Source: Paenibacillus allorhizosphaerae (GTDB taxonomy: Bacteria > Bacillota > Bacilli > Paenibacillales > NBRC-103111). From it: DNA of 64,000 nucleotides. The notes under the pieces were generated by a model, which saw only the letters and a list, made by a program, of their open reading frames with translations, was not told where the DNA came from and did no database searches. The DNA is taken from the NCBI RefSeq assembly GCF_910594985.1, contig NZ_CAJVCE010000005.1, positions 248,001 to 312,000 on the forward strand, read 5' to 3'. Both the position numbers and the translations under genes were made by a program. Shown piece by piece: positions 33,667 to 40,742 of this stretch (position 1 is its first letter; every line of letters begins with the position of its first letter).

Positions 33667-34290
33667 ATGGCATTTCAGCTCCCGGTAACCATTCATACCG
33701 GCGCCATTTCTTCTCCGGCCGGTACAACCATTGACTACCCGCAAGTCGCCGGACTCCCAGATCGCGGCGTACAGCAACACGTGAATCGTACGATTTTGAA
33801 TATGGTATATTATTTACAGCAAGCGCAGCAAAAGGTTCAAACCGGCACCCACATGCAAATGACGGGACATTACGAAATCAAGACGAACGAGCGGGGAATC
33901 CTGAGCCTGCTCCTTAGCAATTACGCTTATTCCGAGCATATGGCCCACGGCTTTACGATCGTCAAATCGCTAACGTTTGACGTAGCTACCGGCAAGCTGT
34001 ACAATCTATCAGACCTGTTCAAGCCCGGCTCCGATTATGTGAGCGTGCTTTCCGGGCAAATCCAGGCACAGATCAAACAAAGGGAGCTTCCGCTGCTGAA
34101 CGGCTTTACAGCGATAAAACCGAATCAGGATTACTATTTGGCCGACAAATCGATTATCGTCTACTTCCAACTGTACGAGATTACCCCGTACTATGTCGGC
34201 TTCCCGATGTTCCCGATTTCGATATATCCGCTGCTGCCGATCGCCGCTCCCGAGGGTCCTCTCGATACGCTTTCGGCCGATATCGTTTGA
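33667..34290 (+). CDS. DUF3298/DUF4163 (RsiV-like) domain protein
   Basis: 207 residues. It matches the extracellular RsiV-type domain: VTIHTGAISSPAGTTIDYPQVAGL, the SLLLSNYAYSEHMAHG segment, LTFDVATGKLYNLSDLFKPGSDY and the DYYLADKSIIVYFQLYEITPYYVGFPMFPI end. In RsiV this region binds lysozyme, but free-standing copies of unknown role are common in Paenibacillus. No signal peptide or membrane helix is visible here, so location is uncertain. AAGGTGG lies upstream of the ATG. It is 44 bases before a GNAT gene. Confidence 0.8.
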   Translation: MAFQLPVTIHTGAISSPAGTTIDYPQVAGLPDRGVQQHVNRTILNMVYYLQQAQQKVQTGTHMQMTGHYEIKTNERGILSLLLSNYAYSEHMAHGFTIVKSLTFDVATGKLYNLSDLFKPGSDYVSVLSGQIQAQIKQRELPLLNGFTAIKPNQDYYLADKSIIVYFQLYEITPYYVGFPMFPISIYPLLPIAAPEGPLDTLSADIV

Positions 34291-34334
34291 TCGCTGGAAA
34301 GGCAGGTCCGTCCATCAAACCAACAGGAGGAATT

Positions 34335-34895
34335 ATGAGTATACGACCGGCACAACCGGCGGACGCTTCCGCAGTCGTACGACTATTGTTTGACGCTATC
34401 AAAGATATCGGGTACCAGCTGACGGGCGCCGCTACGGAACAAGAAGTAGTGGATGGCTTAACGTATTTTTTCGAACGCGAGGGCAATCGATTCAGTTATA
34501 CGAATGTCCTGGTGAAAGAAGCAGAGGGCGAAGCGGCCGGCATGATTTTGTGCTATCACGGCTCGCATGCCGAAACGATCGACAAACCGATTGTCGACCG
34601 GCTTCGCCTCGTCCGCAACGATCCGTCCATAACGATCGATAAAGAAGCCGACGAGGACGAATATTATATCGACGCGCTTGCCGTGTCCTCCGAGTGGGGC
34701 GGCCGCGGGTTCGGCACAGAGCTGATTCGGGCGGCCGAAGCGCATGGTCGGCAGCTCGGATACGGTAAAATCGCTTTGAATGTCGAGGAGTATAACGAAC
34801 GGGCCCGCTCCTTATATGGCAAGCTGGGCTATACCGCGGATAAGCAAACGATCATTAACAAGAAAACGTACGTCCACATGATCAAGCCTCTTTAA
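34335..34895 (+). CDS. GNAT-family N-acetyltransferase
   Basis: 186 residues from the ATG at 34335 after GGAGGAATT. It starts SIRPAQPADASAVVRLLFDAI and has the acetyl-CoA binding motif A YIDALAVSSEWGGRGFGTELI followed by IALNVEEYNERARSLYGKLGY. Substrate unknown; amino sugars, peptides or antibiotics are all possible. It sits directly upstream of the hisS promoter and shares the plus strand. Confidence 0.88.
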   Translation: MSIRPAQPADASAVVRLLFDAIKDIGYQLTGAATEQEVVDGLTYFFEREGNRFSYTNVLVKEAEGEAAGMILCYHGSHAETIDKPIVDRLRLVRNDPSITIDKEADEDEYYIDALAVSSEWGGRGFGTELIRAAEAHGRQLGYGKIALNVEEYNERARSLYGKLGYTADKQTIINKKTYVHMIKPL

Positions 34896-34903
34896 AAGAG
34901 GAG

Positions 34904-34932
34904 TTGCGCTTCGCGATTCCTTTCGCTATAAT
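34904..34932 (+). promoter_or_regulatory. Sigma-A promoter of the attenuated hisS gene
   Basis: TTGCGC (34904-34909), a 17-base spacer and a perfect TATAAT (34927-34932). Transcription should start near 34939, about 28 bases before the leader peptide ATG. This leaves no room for the stem I of a T-box element. Confidence 0.75.
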
Positions 34933-34966
34933 TGGTTTACTTTACTTATCGAAGGGGACGAACGAT

Positions 34967-35014
34967 ATGACGAAGCGCATGTTCGTACAACTTCATCATC
35001 ACAAGCGGCGTTAG
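34967..35014 (+). CDS. His-rich leader peptide MTKRMFVQLHHHKRR of the hisS attenuator
   Basis: A 15-codon ORF with AAGGGG 9 bases before its ATG. Codons 10-12 are CAT CAT CAC, three His in a row (34994-35002). The TAG (35012-35014) lies inside the first arm of a strong hairpin. The design copies the proteobacterial his leader peptide (several consecutive His codons followed by a terminator) and the gene regulated is a histidyl-tRNA synthetase. The ORF is too short for standard gene callers. Ribosome stalling here under lack of charged tRNA-His is inferred. Confidence 0.85.
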   Translation: MTKRMFVQLHHHKRR

Positions 35015-35111
35015 CACACCTGTACATTGGACAGGGTGGGCTAACGCTAATCGCGTTGGCCTCCCTGCGGCATACCGAACGCGCAGGACCAAGAGGTCCG
35101 GCGCGTTTTTT
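35008..35111 (+). promoter_or_regulatory. Ribosome-mediated transcription attenuator (his type) before hisS
   Basis: Five arms are visible. Arm 1 GCGTTAGC (35008-35015) pairs with arm 2 GCTAACGC (35040-35047), supported inside by CACCTGT/ACAGGGTG. Arm 2 with CAGGG (from 35032) can instead pair with arm 3 GCGTTGGC (35053-35060) plus CCCTG (to 35067), about 15 bp with one bulged U. Arm 3 CGCGTTGG (35052-35059) can pair with arm 4 CCGAACGCG (35075-35083). Arm 4 AACGCGC (35078-35084) pairs with arm 5 GCGCGTT (35101-35107), with GGACC/GGTCC above, followed by a U-run: an intrinsic terminator. Pairs 1:2 and 3:4 exclude the terminator; pair 2:3 frees it. A ribosome at the stop codon covers arm 1 (off); one stalled on the His codons leaves it free (on). 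Confidence 0.8.
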
Positions 35112-35144
35112 GTTTTTTCAATCCAATGAAAGGGATGGACATGT

Positions 35145-36434
35145 ATGCAAAATGTAAAGGGGACGTTCGATTATTGGGGGATGGAGCAGGCGATTCGAAA
35201 AAAAGTGCAAAACGTGCTCGAACGTCTGTTCACGCTGTACGATTACGATGCGATGGAAACGCCGGTGCTTAACGAACAGACGCTGCTGGCGTCCAAATAT
35301 GCAGGCGGGGATGAAATATTGAAAGAGATGTATCGGCTGCAGGATCAAGGGAATCGAAGCCTTGCGCTGCGGTACGATCTGACGATTCCGTTCGCCAAAG
35401 TGACGGCGATGAATCCCGGTCTGGAGCTGCCGTTCAAGCGGTACGAAATCGGAAAAGTGTTTCGCGACGGTCCGGTGAAGCGCGGACGCTTGCGCGAATT
35501 CATTCAATGCGACGCCGATGCGGTCGGCATCGAAGGTCCTGAGGCTGAAGCGGAGCTGATGCAGCTCGCGGTAGATGCTTTCGGCGCGCTCGATATCGAT
35601 ATTGTGATCCGGTGGAACAATCGCAAGTTTCTCGGTGAGCTGCTATCGCGGATCGGCGTTCCAGCCGAGACGCAGTTGTCGGTTATGCTGACGCTGGACA
35701 AATTGGCAAAGATCGGCGCTGCTGGCGTCGAAAACGAGCTGTTGGAGAAAGGTATACCTACGGATGTGTCCAGCGCCGTGATGGAACTCATTCAGCGCGA
35801 ACAAACATCCTGTCATGAGTTAGTGGAAGCATACGGTATATTGGACAGTCAGGGCACGAAAGAGGTCAATGCACTCCAGTCTCTTCTCGACAAAACCGGA
35901 CTCGGCCGATGGTGCGCCTTCGATCCGTTTTTATCCCGCGGCCTATCGTTTTACACCGGTACGGTCTACGAAATTTTCGATAAAACCGAAACGCTCACTT
36001 CCAGTCTTGGCGGCGGCGGCCGGTATGATTCGATCATCGGCAAGCTGGTAGATCGAGACGATATCCGCTACCCGGCCGTCGGCCTCTCCTTCGGGATCGA
36101 GTCGATCATGGAGCTGCTGAAGGAACGTGGAGTCGCTATCGCCGACGATGCCGTCGTCATTATGCCGATCGGGAATGCGACCGAAGCTTCGCTCCTTGCC
36201 GCTTCAACGCTGCGAACAGCCGGGATTCGCACCCGTATCGACTGGAGCGGCCGGAAGCTGAAGAAGTTGCTCGCCGCCGCTTCATCTAAGGGCGTCCGCT
36301 TCGTGATCTTGATCGGCGATGAGGAAGCGGCTACCGGTCAAGTGCGCCTAAAGGATATGGCGCAATCTACGGAACGGGACATGTCCGCCGAAGAAGCGGC
36401 CGACGTTATTCGAGCCGCGTGGCAGCCGGACTAA
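35145..36434 (+). CDS. hisS: Histidine--tRNA ligase, second type (HisRS paralog)
   Basis: 429 residues. It contains class II motif 1 (METPVLNEQTLLASKYAGG region), motif 2 FKRYEIGKVFRDGP followed by REFIQCDADAVG, the histidine motif SRGLSFYTGTVYE with the catalytic Arg kept, and motif 3 GGGRYDSIIG to AVGLSFGIESIM. A C-terminal anticodon-binding domain (about 335-425: VVIMPIGNATEASLL, TRIDWSGRKLKKLLAAASSKGVRFVILIG) is present, so it looks like a true synthetase and not the regulatory paralog HisZ. This form, starting QNVKGTFDYWG, is the extra HisRS found in some Bacilli beside the housekeeping copy. Its own His leader and attenuator precede it. No other his gene adjoins it. Confidence 0.88.
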   Translation: MQNVKGTFDYWGMEQAIRKKVQNVLERLFTLYDYDAMETPVLNEQTLLASKYAGGDEILKEMYRLQDQGNRSLALRYDLTIPFAKVTAMNPGLELPFKRYEIGKVFRDGPVKRGRLREFIQCDADAVGIEGPEAEAELMQLAVDAFGALDIDIVIRWNNRKFLGELLSRIGVPAETQLSVMLTLDKLAKIGAAGVENELLEKGIPTDVSSAVMELIQREQTSCHELVEAYGILDSQGTKEVNALQSLLDKTGLGRWCAFDPFLSRGLSFYTGTVYEIFDKTETLTSSLGGGGRYDSIIGKLVDRDDIRYPAVGLSFGIESIMELLKERGVAIADDAVVIMPIGNATEASLLAASTLRTAGIRTRIDWSGRKLKKLLAAASSKGVRFVILIGDEEAATGQVRLKDMAQSTERDMSAEEAADVIRAAWQPD

Positions 36435-36484
36435 CACGAGCGGCGGATCGGCCTACGTCGGAAGCCAGCGTTAGGATCGACGCA

Positions 36485-36519
36485 GCGGCGAAATGGAGCG
36501 GCTCGTCGCCGCCGTTTCT
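36485..36519 (+). terminator. Weak hairpin after hisS
   Basis: GCGGCGA (36485-36491) pairs with TCGCCGC (36506-36512), followed by CGTTTCTTT. A possible terminator between hisS and the convergent HxlR gene; the stem is short and the U-tract interrupted. Confidence 0.35.
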
Positions 36520-36586
36520 TTGCCGCTGCACGGCTTTGATGCAGAACGCCTCATCTATATCGACGATGCGGCCCGGTGGCGAGCGT

Positions 36587-36961
36587 TCAGCTTTGCTCGG
36601 CCGCCGTTTTTTTCGCGTTGATGTCCTTCCTGTGCGTCTCGCCCCACGCTTTCATTTGCAGGATGAGAGGCACCAACGTTTGCCCGAGCGGCGTTAACGA
36701 GTATTCTACTTTGGGCGGAACCTGATGGTACACTTCCCGGTGAATCAAACCGTCCGTTTCCAGCTCCCTTAGCTGCAGCGTAAGCATGCGCTGGGTAACG
36801 CTCGGACAAATGCGGCGAAATTCGTTGAACCGTTTCGTGCCGCCGATCAGATGATACAGCACGATGCCTTTCCATTTTCCGCCGATGATCTCCAGCGTAA
36901 ATTCGACGGGGCATCCCTCCCCTGCCGGCTGTTGTTCAGTTTCCGGTTTCATATCCGCCAT
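36587..36961 (-). CDS. HxlR-family winged-helix regulator with the conserved N-terminal Cys
   Basis: 124 residues from the ATG at 36961, whose weak site GGAGG lies 11 bases upstream inside the preceding gene. Family marks are CPVEFTLEIIGGKWKGIVLYHL, KRFNEFRRICPSVTQRMLTLQLRELE and the wing QVPPKVEYSLTPLG. Cys17 in CPVE is the position used by YodB/HypR-type members to sense quinones and disulfide stress. It overlaps the end of a GNAT gene by 26 bases, so the two are co-transcribed. A YodB-like site 2 kb away upstream of a nitroreductase gene is a candidate target. Confidence 0.85.
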   Translation of the reverse strand: MADMKPETEQQPAGEGCPVEFTLEIIGGKWKGIVLYHLIGGTKRFNEFRRICPSVTQRMLTLQLRELETDGLIHREVYHQVPPKVEYSLTPLGQTLVPLILQMKAWGETHRKDINAKKTAAEQS

Positions 36962-37511
36962 GGCCGCCAGCTCCTCCGCTCCAGTCTTGTTTAAGCATTC
37001 CATATACGACATGGTCGATAAAACGGTCATAGATCCATTCGGCCTGCCGTATGACACCTTCATTCACGAAGCCTAATCGTTCCGGAATGGCTCTGCTCTT
37101 TGCGTTTCCCGTACCGCATCGGATTTCGACCCTGTTGAGGCCAAGCTCGTGAAAGGCGTAGTCCACCATTTTTTTGCAGCTGCTGCTCATGATGCCGTTG
37201 CCTTGATACCGCTGGCCTAGCCAGTAGCCGATGCTTGTTTTCTTGTTGCCCCAATTGATCGCATGGTATCCGATACAGCCGGCCAGCTCTCCCTTATACC
37301 ATATTCCGGTGTTGAAGCCGTTATTAGAAGCGTGCTGCTGCTCACAAAATTCGATGAATTCCCGGGTATTCCCTACGTTGACCGTACCGTCGACCCAAGG
37401 GAGCCATTCCCGAAGATACGGCCTGGAAGCATCCGTAAGGGCAAACAAGCTTTCAGCGTTGTCCGCTTGGAGTAATTTCAAAACAATGACATCGTTCACC
37501 TGGATATACAT
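36936..37511 (-). CDS. GNAT acetyltransferase of the RimJ/RimL (YdaF-like) type
   Basis: 191 residues. RimL-type features are LTDASRPYLREWLPWVD, then GELAGCIGYHAINWGNKKTSIGYWLGQRYQGNGIMS (cited in part; the acetyl-CoA loop is QRYQGNG) and LNRVEIRCGTGNAKSRAIPERLGFVNEG. These enzymes acetylate N-termini of ribosomal proteins or small amines. The stretch after about residue 180 (GGAGGHGGYETGN) is Gly-rich and comes from the overlap with the HxlR start, so the original end may have been shorter. Confidence 0.9.
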   Translation of the reverse strand: MYIQVNDVIVLKLLQADNAESLFALTDASRPYLREWLPWVDGTVNVGNTREFIEFCEQQHASNNGFNTGIWYKGELAGCIGYHAINWGNKKTSIGYWLGQRYQGNGIMSSSCKKMVDYAFHELGLNRVEIRCGTGNAKSRAIPERLGFVNEGVIRQAEWIYDRFIDHVVYGMLKQDWSGGAGGHGGYETGN

Positions 37512-37659
37512 CGGATCCCGCTCCTGTTCCCTATGATTCTACTTTCTCTATGAAATGTATTGTATCAGACCTGCACCTCTTCAGCATCATCATTGACCTT
37601 ATCCGCGAGATCTACCATAATAATAGATTAGACACCACATCAGCCAAGGGGGAACGATC

Positions 37660-38754
37660 ATGAACGGGGTTCATTTTGTATTAGGCTCGCCAAACGCTTA
37701 CATCCACGAACCGGGCATTTTACACAAAGCGGGAGAATGGATGGGCAAATACGGACAATCGGTATTTATCATTACCGGTGAAAAATCGTGGAGCAGCTGC
37801 GGGGAGCGAATGACAGCCAGTCTCGATGAAGCGGGGCTTCGCTACGAAGTGCATAAATACCGCGGGGAGTGCTCCTACGAAGAAATCGCGCGATTGCAGG
37901 CGCTGGTCGCGCCGGATACGGATCTGATCTGCGGCGTAGGCGGCGGCAAGGTGATGGATACGGCCAAAGCGCTCGCGAATGCGATGGGCAAACCGTTCGT
38001 GGCCGTGCCGACGCTGGCGGCTACTTGCGCGGCTGTCGCGAACTTGTCGGTTATGTATTCCGAAGAGGGGGTATATCTCCACTTCCAGGTGTTCTACCGG
38101 GGTACGCTGCTCTGCCTTGTCGATACGGACATTATTGCGAAAGCGCCGGTCCGGTATTTGGCCGCCGGCATTGCGGATACACTCGCCAAATGGATTGAAG
38201 CGCCCATGTCCGCTACCGGAAAAAAACATAATCTGCCAACCATCGGCGGCCTGCAGGCTGCGAAGCTATGCTACGACACATTGCTTGAGTACAGCGCGCA
38301 GGCGATGGAAGACGCTCGGCAGGGCATCTCCAGCGAAGCGCTGCAGCAAGTCATTGACGCCAACATCCTGTTCAGCGGTCTTGTCGGAGGTCTCGGTGAA
38401 GATAACTGCCGTTCCGCCGCTGCCCATGCGATTCATAACGGCCTCACCGTCATTCCGGATACTCATGAAGCGTATCACGGCGAGAAAGTCGCCTATGGCA
38501 TTCTCGTGCAGCTTGTCCTGGAGAACCGTCCGCAAAGCGACCTGCACGAAGTGCTGGATTTCTATAAAAGCACAGGCATTCCGTACCGTCTGGAGCAAAT
38601 CGGCATTCAGCGGGAGCTGACGGAGCAAGATCTGAATGAAATCGCTCGCATCTCACTGCTGCCGGAAAGCACTATGGGGAATATGCCGTTCCCGGTGACG
38701 GTCGATATGGTTGTGGACGCGATCCGACAGGTTGAGCGTTTATCCGGGGTTTAG
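37660..38754 (+). CDS. Glycerol dehydrogenase-like iron-containing alcohol dehydrogenase (GldA family)
   Basis: 364 residues. The NAD-binding region has DLICGVGGGKVMDTAKALA and FVAVPTLAATCAAVANLSVMY; the metal-binding region has VRYLAAGIADTLAKWIEA (Asp), AAAHAIHNGL (His) and HGEKVAYGIL (His). The order and length fit the GldA/HcxA group, which oxidises glycerol or reduces alpha-ketoacids and hydroxy ketones. The ATG is preceded by AAGGGGGA. It is a single gene closed by a strong terminator. Its exact substrate is not readable. Confidence 0.9.
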   Translation: MNGVHFVLGSPNAYIHEPGILHKAGEWMGKYGQSVFIITGEKSWSSCGERMTASLDEAGLRYEVHKYRGECSYEEIARLQALVAPDTDLICGVGGGKVMDTAKALANAMGKPFVAVPTLAATCAAVANLSVMYSEEGVYLHFQVFYRGTLLCLVDTDIIAKAPVRYLAAGIADTLAKWIEAPMSATGKKHNLPTIGGLQAAKLCYDTLLEYSAQAMEDARQGISSEALQQVIDANILFSGLVGGLGEDNCRSAAAHAIHNGLTVIPDTHEAYHGEKVAYGILVQLVLENRPQSDLHEVLDFYKSTGIPYRLEQIGIQRELTEQDLNEIARISLLPESTMGNMPFPVTVDMVVDAIRQVERLSGV

Positions 38755-38770
38755 GCAACAACCAAATGAT

Positions 38771-38795
38771 AAGAGAGGCGTCGCCTCTCTTTTTT
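38771..38795 (+). terminator. Intrinsic terminator after the GldA-like gene
   Basis: GAGAGG pairs with CCTCTC (up to 8 bp including CG pairs near the loop) and is followed by TTTTTT. Confidence 0.85.
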
Positions 38796-38919
38796 GTATA
38801 TCCGTATTTATAGATCCAAGGAATCGTTGTTGTTCGTATGGCGAAGGAAGGCATCGATCGATGCGAGCTCGAGCGTCATGCACGGTATTCATTTTGACAC
38901 TACGTATCATAAATGTGCG

Positions 38920-38951
38920 TACTTTTCTAAAGTAAATATACAAATTATAAT
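38920..38951 (+). promoter_or_regulatory. Nitroreductase promoter with YodB-like operator
   Basis: TACTTTTCTAAAGTA (38920-38934) is a perfect inverted repeat of the form TACT-N7-AGTA, the known YodB/CatR-type operator pattern. It covers the putative -35 (38923-38928), which is 17 bases before a perfect TATAAT (38946-38951). The nitroreductase ATG is 49 bases downstream. Repression lifted by electrophiles is inferred from the YodB-yodC and HypR-hypO examples in Bacillus subtilis. Confidence 0.6.
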
Positions 38952-39000
38952 GCGTATAGAAACAAAAATGATCATATATCGGTTAGGAGTGACCCGCAAA

Positions 39001-39663
39001 ATGAATAAACAACACATATTGGATGCTTACCGTTTCAGACATGCGTGCAAGGAGTTCGATCCTCATCGCAAAATTGCGCAGGAGGACTTTGAATTTATTC
39101 TCGAAACCGGACGTTTATCCCCCAGTTCCTTCGGTTTCGAGCCTTGGAAGTTTCTCATCGTGCAAAATGCGGAGATCCGACAAAAGCTGCTGCCCGTAAC
39201 CTGGGGAGCACAAAAACAGCTGCCGACGGCAAGCCATTTTGTCATCATGCTTTCCCGTACCAAGGCGGATATGCTGGCCGACTCCCCCCATATCGTTCAT
39301 ATCATGGATGAGGTGCAGCACCTTCCTTCCGAGGTTATGAAACAGAGGAGCAACCTGTACCATCAATTTTTGGCTGCGGATTTCAAGCTGCTGGACAATG
39401 AAAGAGCGATGTTCGAATGGGCCAGCCGTCAAACGTACATTGCTTTGGGCAACATGATGACCGCTGCGGCACAAATCGGCATCGACTCTTGCCCGATCGA
39501 AGGATTTGATAAAGAGAAAGTGGAAGCCGTATTGAAGAACGAGGGGCTGCTGGACGGAGAACGCTTCGGCGTCTCCTGCATGGTGGCATTCGGATACCGG
39601 GTAAGGGAACCGCGGGGCAAAACAAGACAATCCATCGATCAAGTCGTGGAGTGGATCATTTAA
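39001..39663 (+). CDS. NAD(P)H-dependent nitroreductase (NfsB/YfkO family)
   Basis: 220 residues from the ATG at 39001, with AGGAGTG upstream. It shows the flavin-binding RFRHACKEFD start, LETGRLSPSSFGFEPWKFLIV, AQIGIDSCPIEGFDKEKVEAVL and the GVSCMVAFGYRVREP end typical of NfsB-like FMN enzymes. It reduces quinones, nitroaromatics or similar electrophiles in the cytosol. Earlier in-frame starts at 38794 lie within the promoter region and are not used. The operator just upstream suggests control by a thiol-based HxlR-family repressor. Confidence 0.92.
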   Translation: MNKQHILDAYRFRHACKEFDPHRKIAQEDFEFILETGRLSPSSFGFEPWKFLIVQNAEIRQKLLPVTWGAQKQLPTASHFVIMLSRTKADMLADSPHIVHIMDEVQHLPSEVMKQRSNLYHQFLAADFKLLDNERAMFEWASRQTYIALGNMMTAAAQIGIDSCPIEGFDKEKVEAVLKNEGLLDGERFGVSCMVAFGYRVREPRGKTRQSIDQVVEWII

Positions 39664-39672
39664 TGCAATAAA

Positions 39673-39714
39673 CAGGACGCCTTTTAAAAGCAGCTGCCGG
39701 GCGTCCTGCTTTTC
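39673..39714. terminator. Terminator between nitroreductase and HisA genes
   Basis: CAGGACGCC (39673-39681) pairs with GGCGTCCTG (39700-39708), followed by CTTTTC on the plus strand; it separates convergent genes. Confidence 0.7.
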
Positions 39715-39727
39715 TAGTTCAGCCGGA

Positions 39728-40507
39728 TTATTTCCCCGGCAATTTTTCCTGTTTCCCGTTACAATATTCGACAACTTGCCGATAAGGCAGCTTTCCTCCG
39801 AAAATATCAAGAGCGCTCCCAACCGTTATGTCGAGCTTGCCTTGCGTAATCCGGTCAAACAATTCCAGATCTTCAATGGACCGCGCCCCGCCGGCATACG
39901 TCGTAGGAATGGACACCCACTCCGCCAAATGCTTAACGAGCTGTTCATGGATGCCCGTGCGCTTTCCTTCCACGTCGACGGCGTGAATCAACAGCTCGTC
40001 GCAATAGGTTTCAAGCATCTCGATATTTTGTTTGTTTAATTCAAAATTACTGAACGTTTTCCATTGGTTGGTAACGACGTACCACTTACCGTCTTTTTCC
40101 TTGCAGCTTAAGTCGATCACAAGCTTTTCTTTTCCGACGGTGGAAACGATACGTTCCAGATGATCCATGTTCAGTTCGCCATCGCGAAAGATGTAGGAAG
40201 TCACGATAACATGCGACGCACCTCGGTCCAAATAATACGTCGCATTATCCGCCGTAATTCCGCCGCCGATATGAAGGCCGCCCGGATAGGCCTGCAGCGC
40301 TTCCAGTGCGGCAGCCTCGTTGCCGCCTCCCAGCATAATGACATGCCCGCCTAACAGCCCGTCCCGCTTGAACGTAGACGCATAATAAGCAGGACTGTGT
40401 TCCGATACAAAATTCTCGACGACGGCCTGGTCGTTGTCGCTCAGCGTCTCCCCGACGATTTGTTTCACTTTCCCCTGGTGCAGATCGATACAAGGTCTGA
40501 ATTTCAA
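39728..40507 (-). CDS. hisA: Eukaryotic (HIS6)-type HisA: ProFAR isomerase of histidine synthesis
   Basis: 259 residues from a TTG at 40507 that follows AAAGGGATGGGG. It reads FRPCIDLHQGKVKQIVGETL, then FVSEHSPAYYASTFKRDGLLGGHVIMLG, LHIGGGI, VIVTSYIF, LVIDLSCKEKDGKWYVV, LIHAVDVEGKRTGIHEQLV, YAGGARSIEDLELFD and TVGSALDIFGG. These are the hallmarks of the fungal/plant HIS6-type isomerase (TIGR02129-like), not of normal bacterial HisA, which starts PAIDIKDGK. Length also fits yeast HIS6 (261). It converts ProFAR to PRFAR in histidine synthesis. It stands alone, with its own weak promoter, 3.3 kb from the attenuated hisS. Whether it replaces or adds to a bacterial hisA is not visible here. Confidence 0.88.
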   Translation of the reverse strand: MKFRPCIDLHQGKVKQIVGETLSDNDQAVVENFVSEHSPAYYASTFKRDGLLGGHVIMLGGGNEAAALEALQAYPGGLHIGGGITADNATYYLDRGASHVIVTSYIFRDGELNMDHLERIVSTVGKEKLVIDLSCKEKDGKWYVVTNQWKTFSNFELNKQNIEMLETYCDELLIHAVDVEGKRTGIHEQLVKHLAEWVSIPTTYAGGARSIEDLELFDRITQGKLDITVGSALDIFGGKLPYRQVVEYCNGKQEKLPGK

Positions 40508-40549
40508 CGTTCCCCATCCCTTTACTTTAGTAAAATTTCGTATGTACTC

Positions 40550-40577
40550 AGTATAGGGCATAGCCGCTTTAAAGCAA
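40550..40577 (-). promoter_or_regulatory. Candidate promoter for the HIS6-type hisA
   Basis: On the minus strand TTGCTT (40572-40577) and TATACT (40550-40555) with a 16-base spacer. The 5' leader would be about 35 bases, too short for an attenuator like that of hisS. Confidence 0.4.
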
Positions 40578-40742
40578 ATGTTTGTTTTGAATAATTTATA
40601 CCGTATAGGTAATCATTCTCTTGGAAAATAATGGAATATATGAATCGTAAGTTCAGATCGGTTTGATCTATTAATTGTTTTGATCCCCATCTATTACCAT
40701 ATTACAATGATTAAAAAAAGTGGATGGGGGCTTTCTAAAAAC

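Noticed and set aside
34939..35145. T-box riboswitch before hisS, suggested by AGGGTGGG at 35033-35040, whose TGGG would fit the tRNA-His acceptor end
   Set aside because: The leader is too short for a specifier stem I, the rest of the T-box consensus (ACCGCG) is missing, and the bases are used in two strong helices without the 7-base bulge. The coincidence is worth remembering but the leader-peptide model explains more of the sequence.
38794..39000. N-terminal extension of the nitroreductase
   Set aside because: It would cover the TATAAT box and operator; family alignment begins at the ATG at 39001.
40608..40620. Fur-box-like GGTAATCATTCTC upstream of the amidase
   Set aside because: Only 11 of 13 positions match, there is no clear promoter around it, and neither neighbour is an iron gene.
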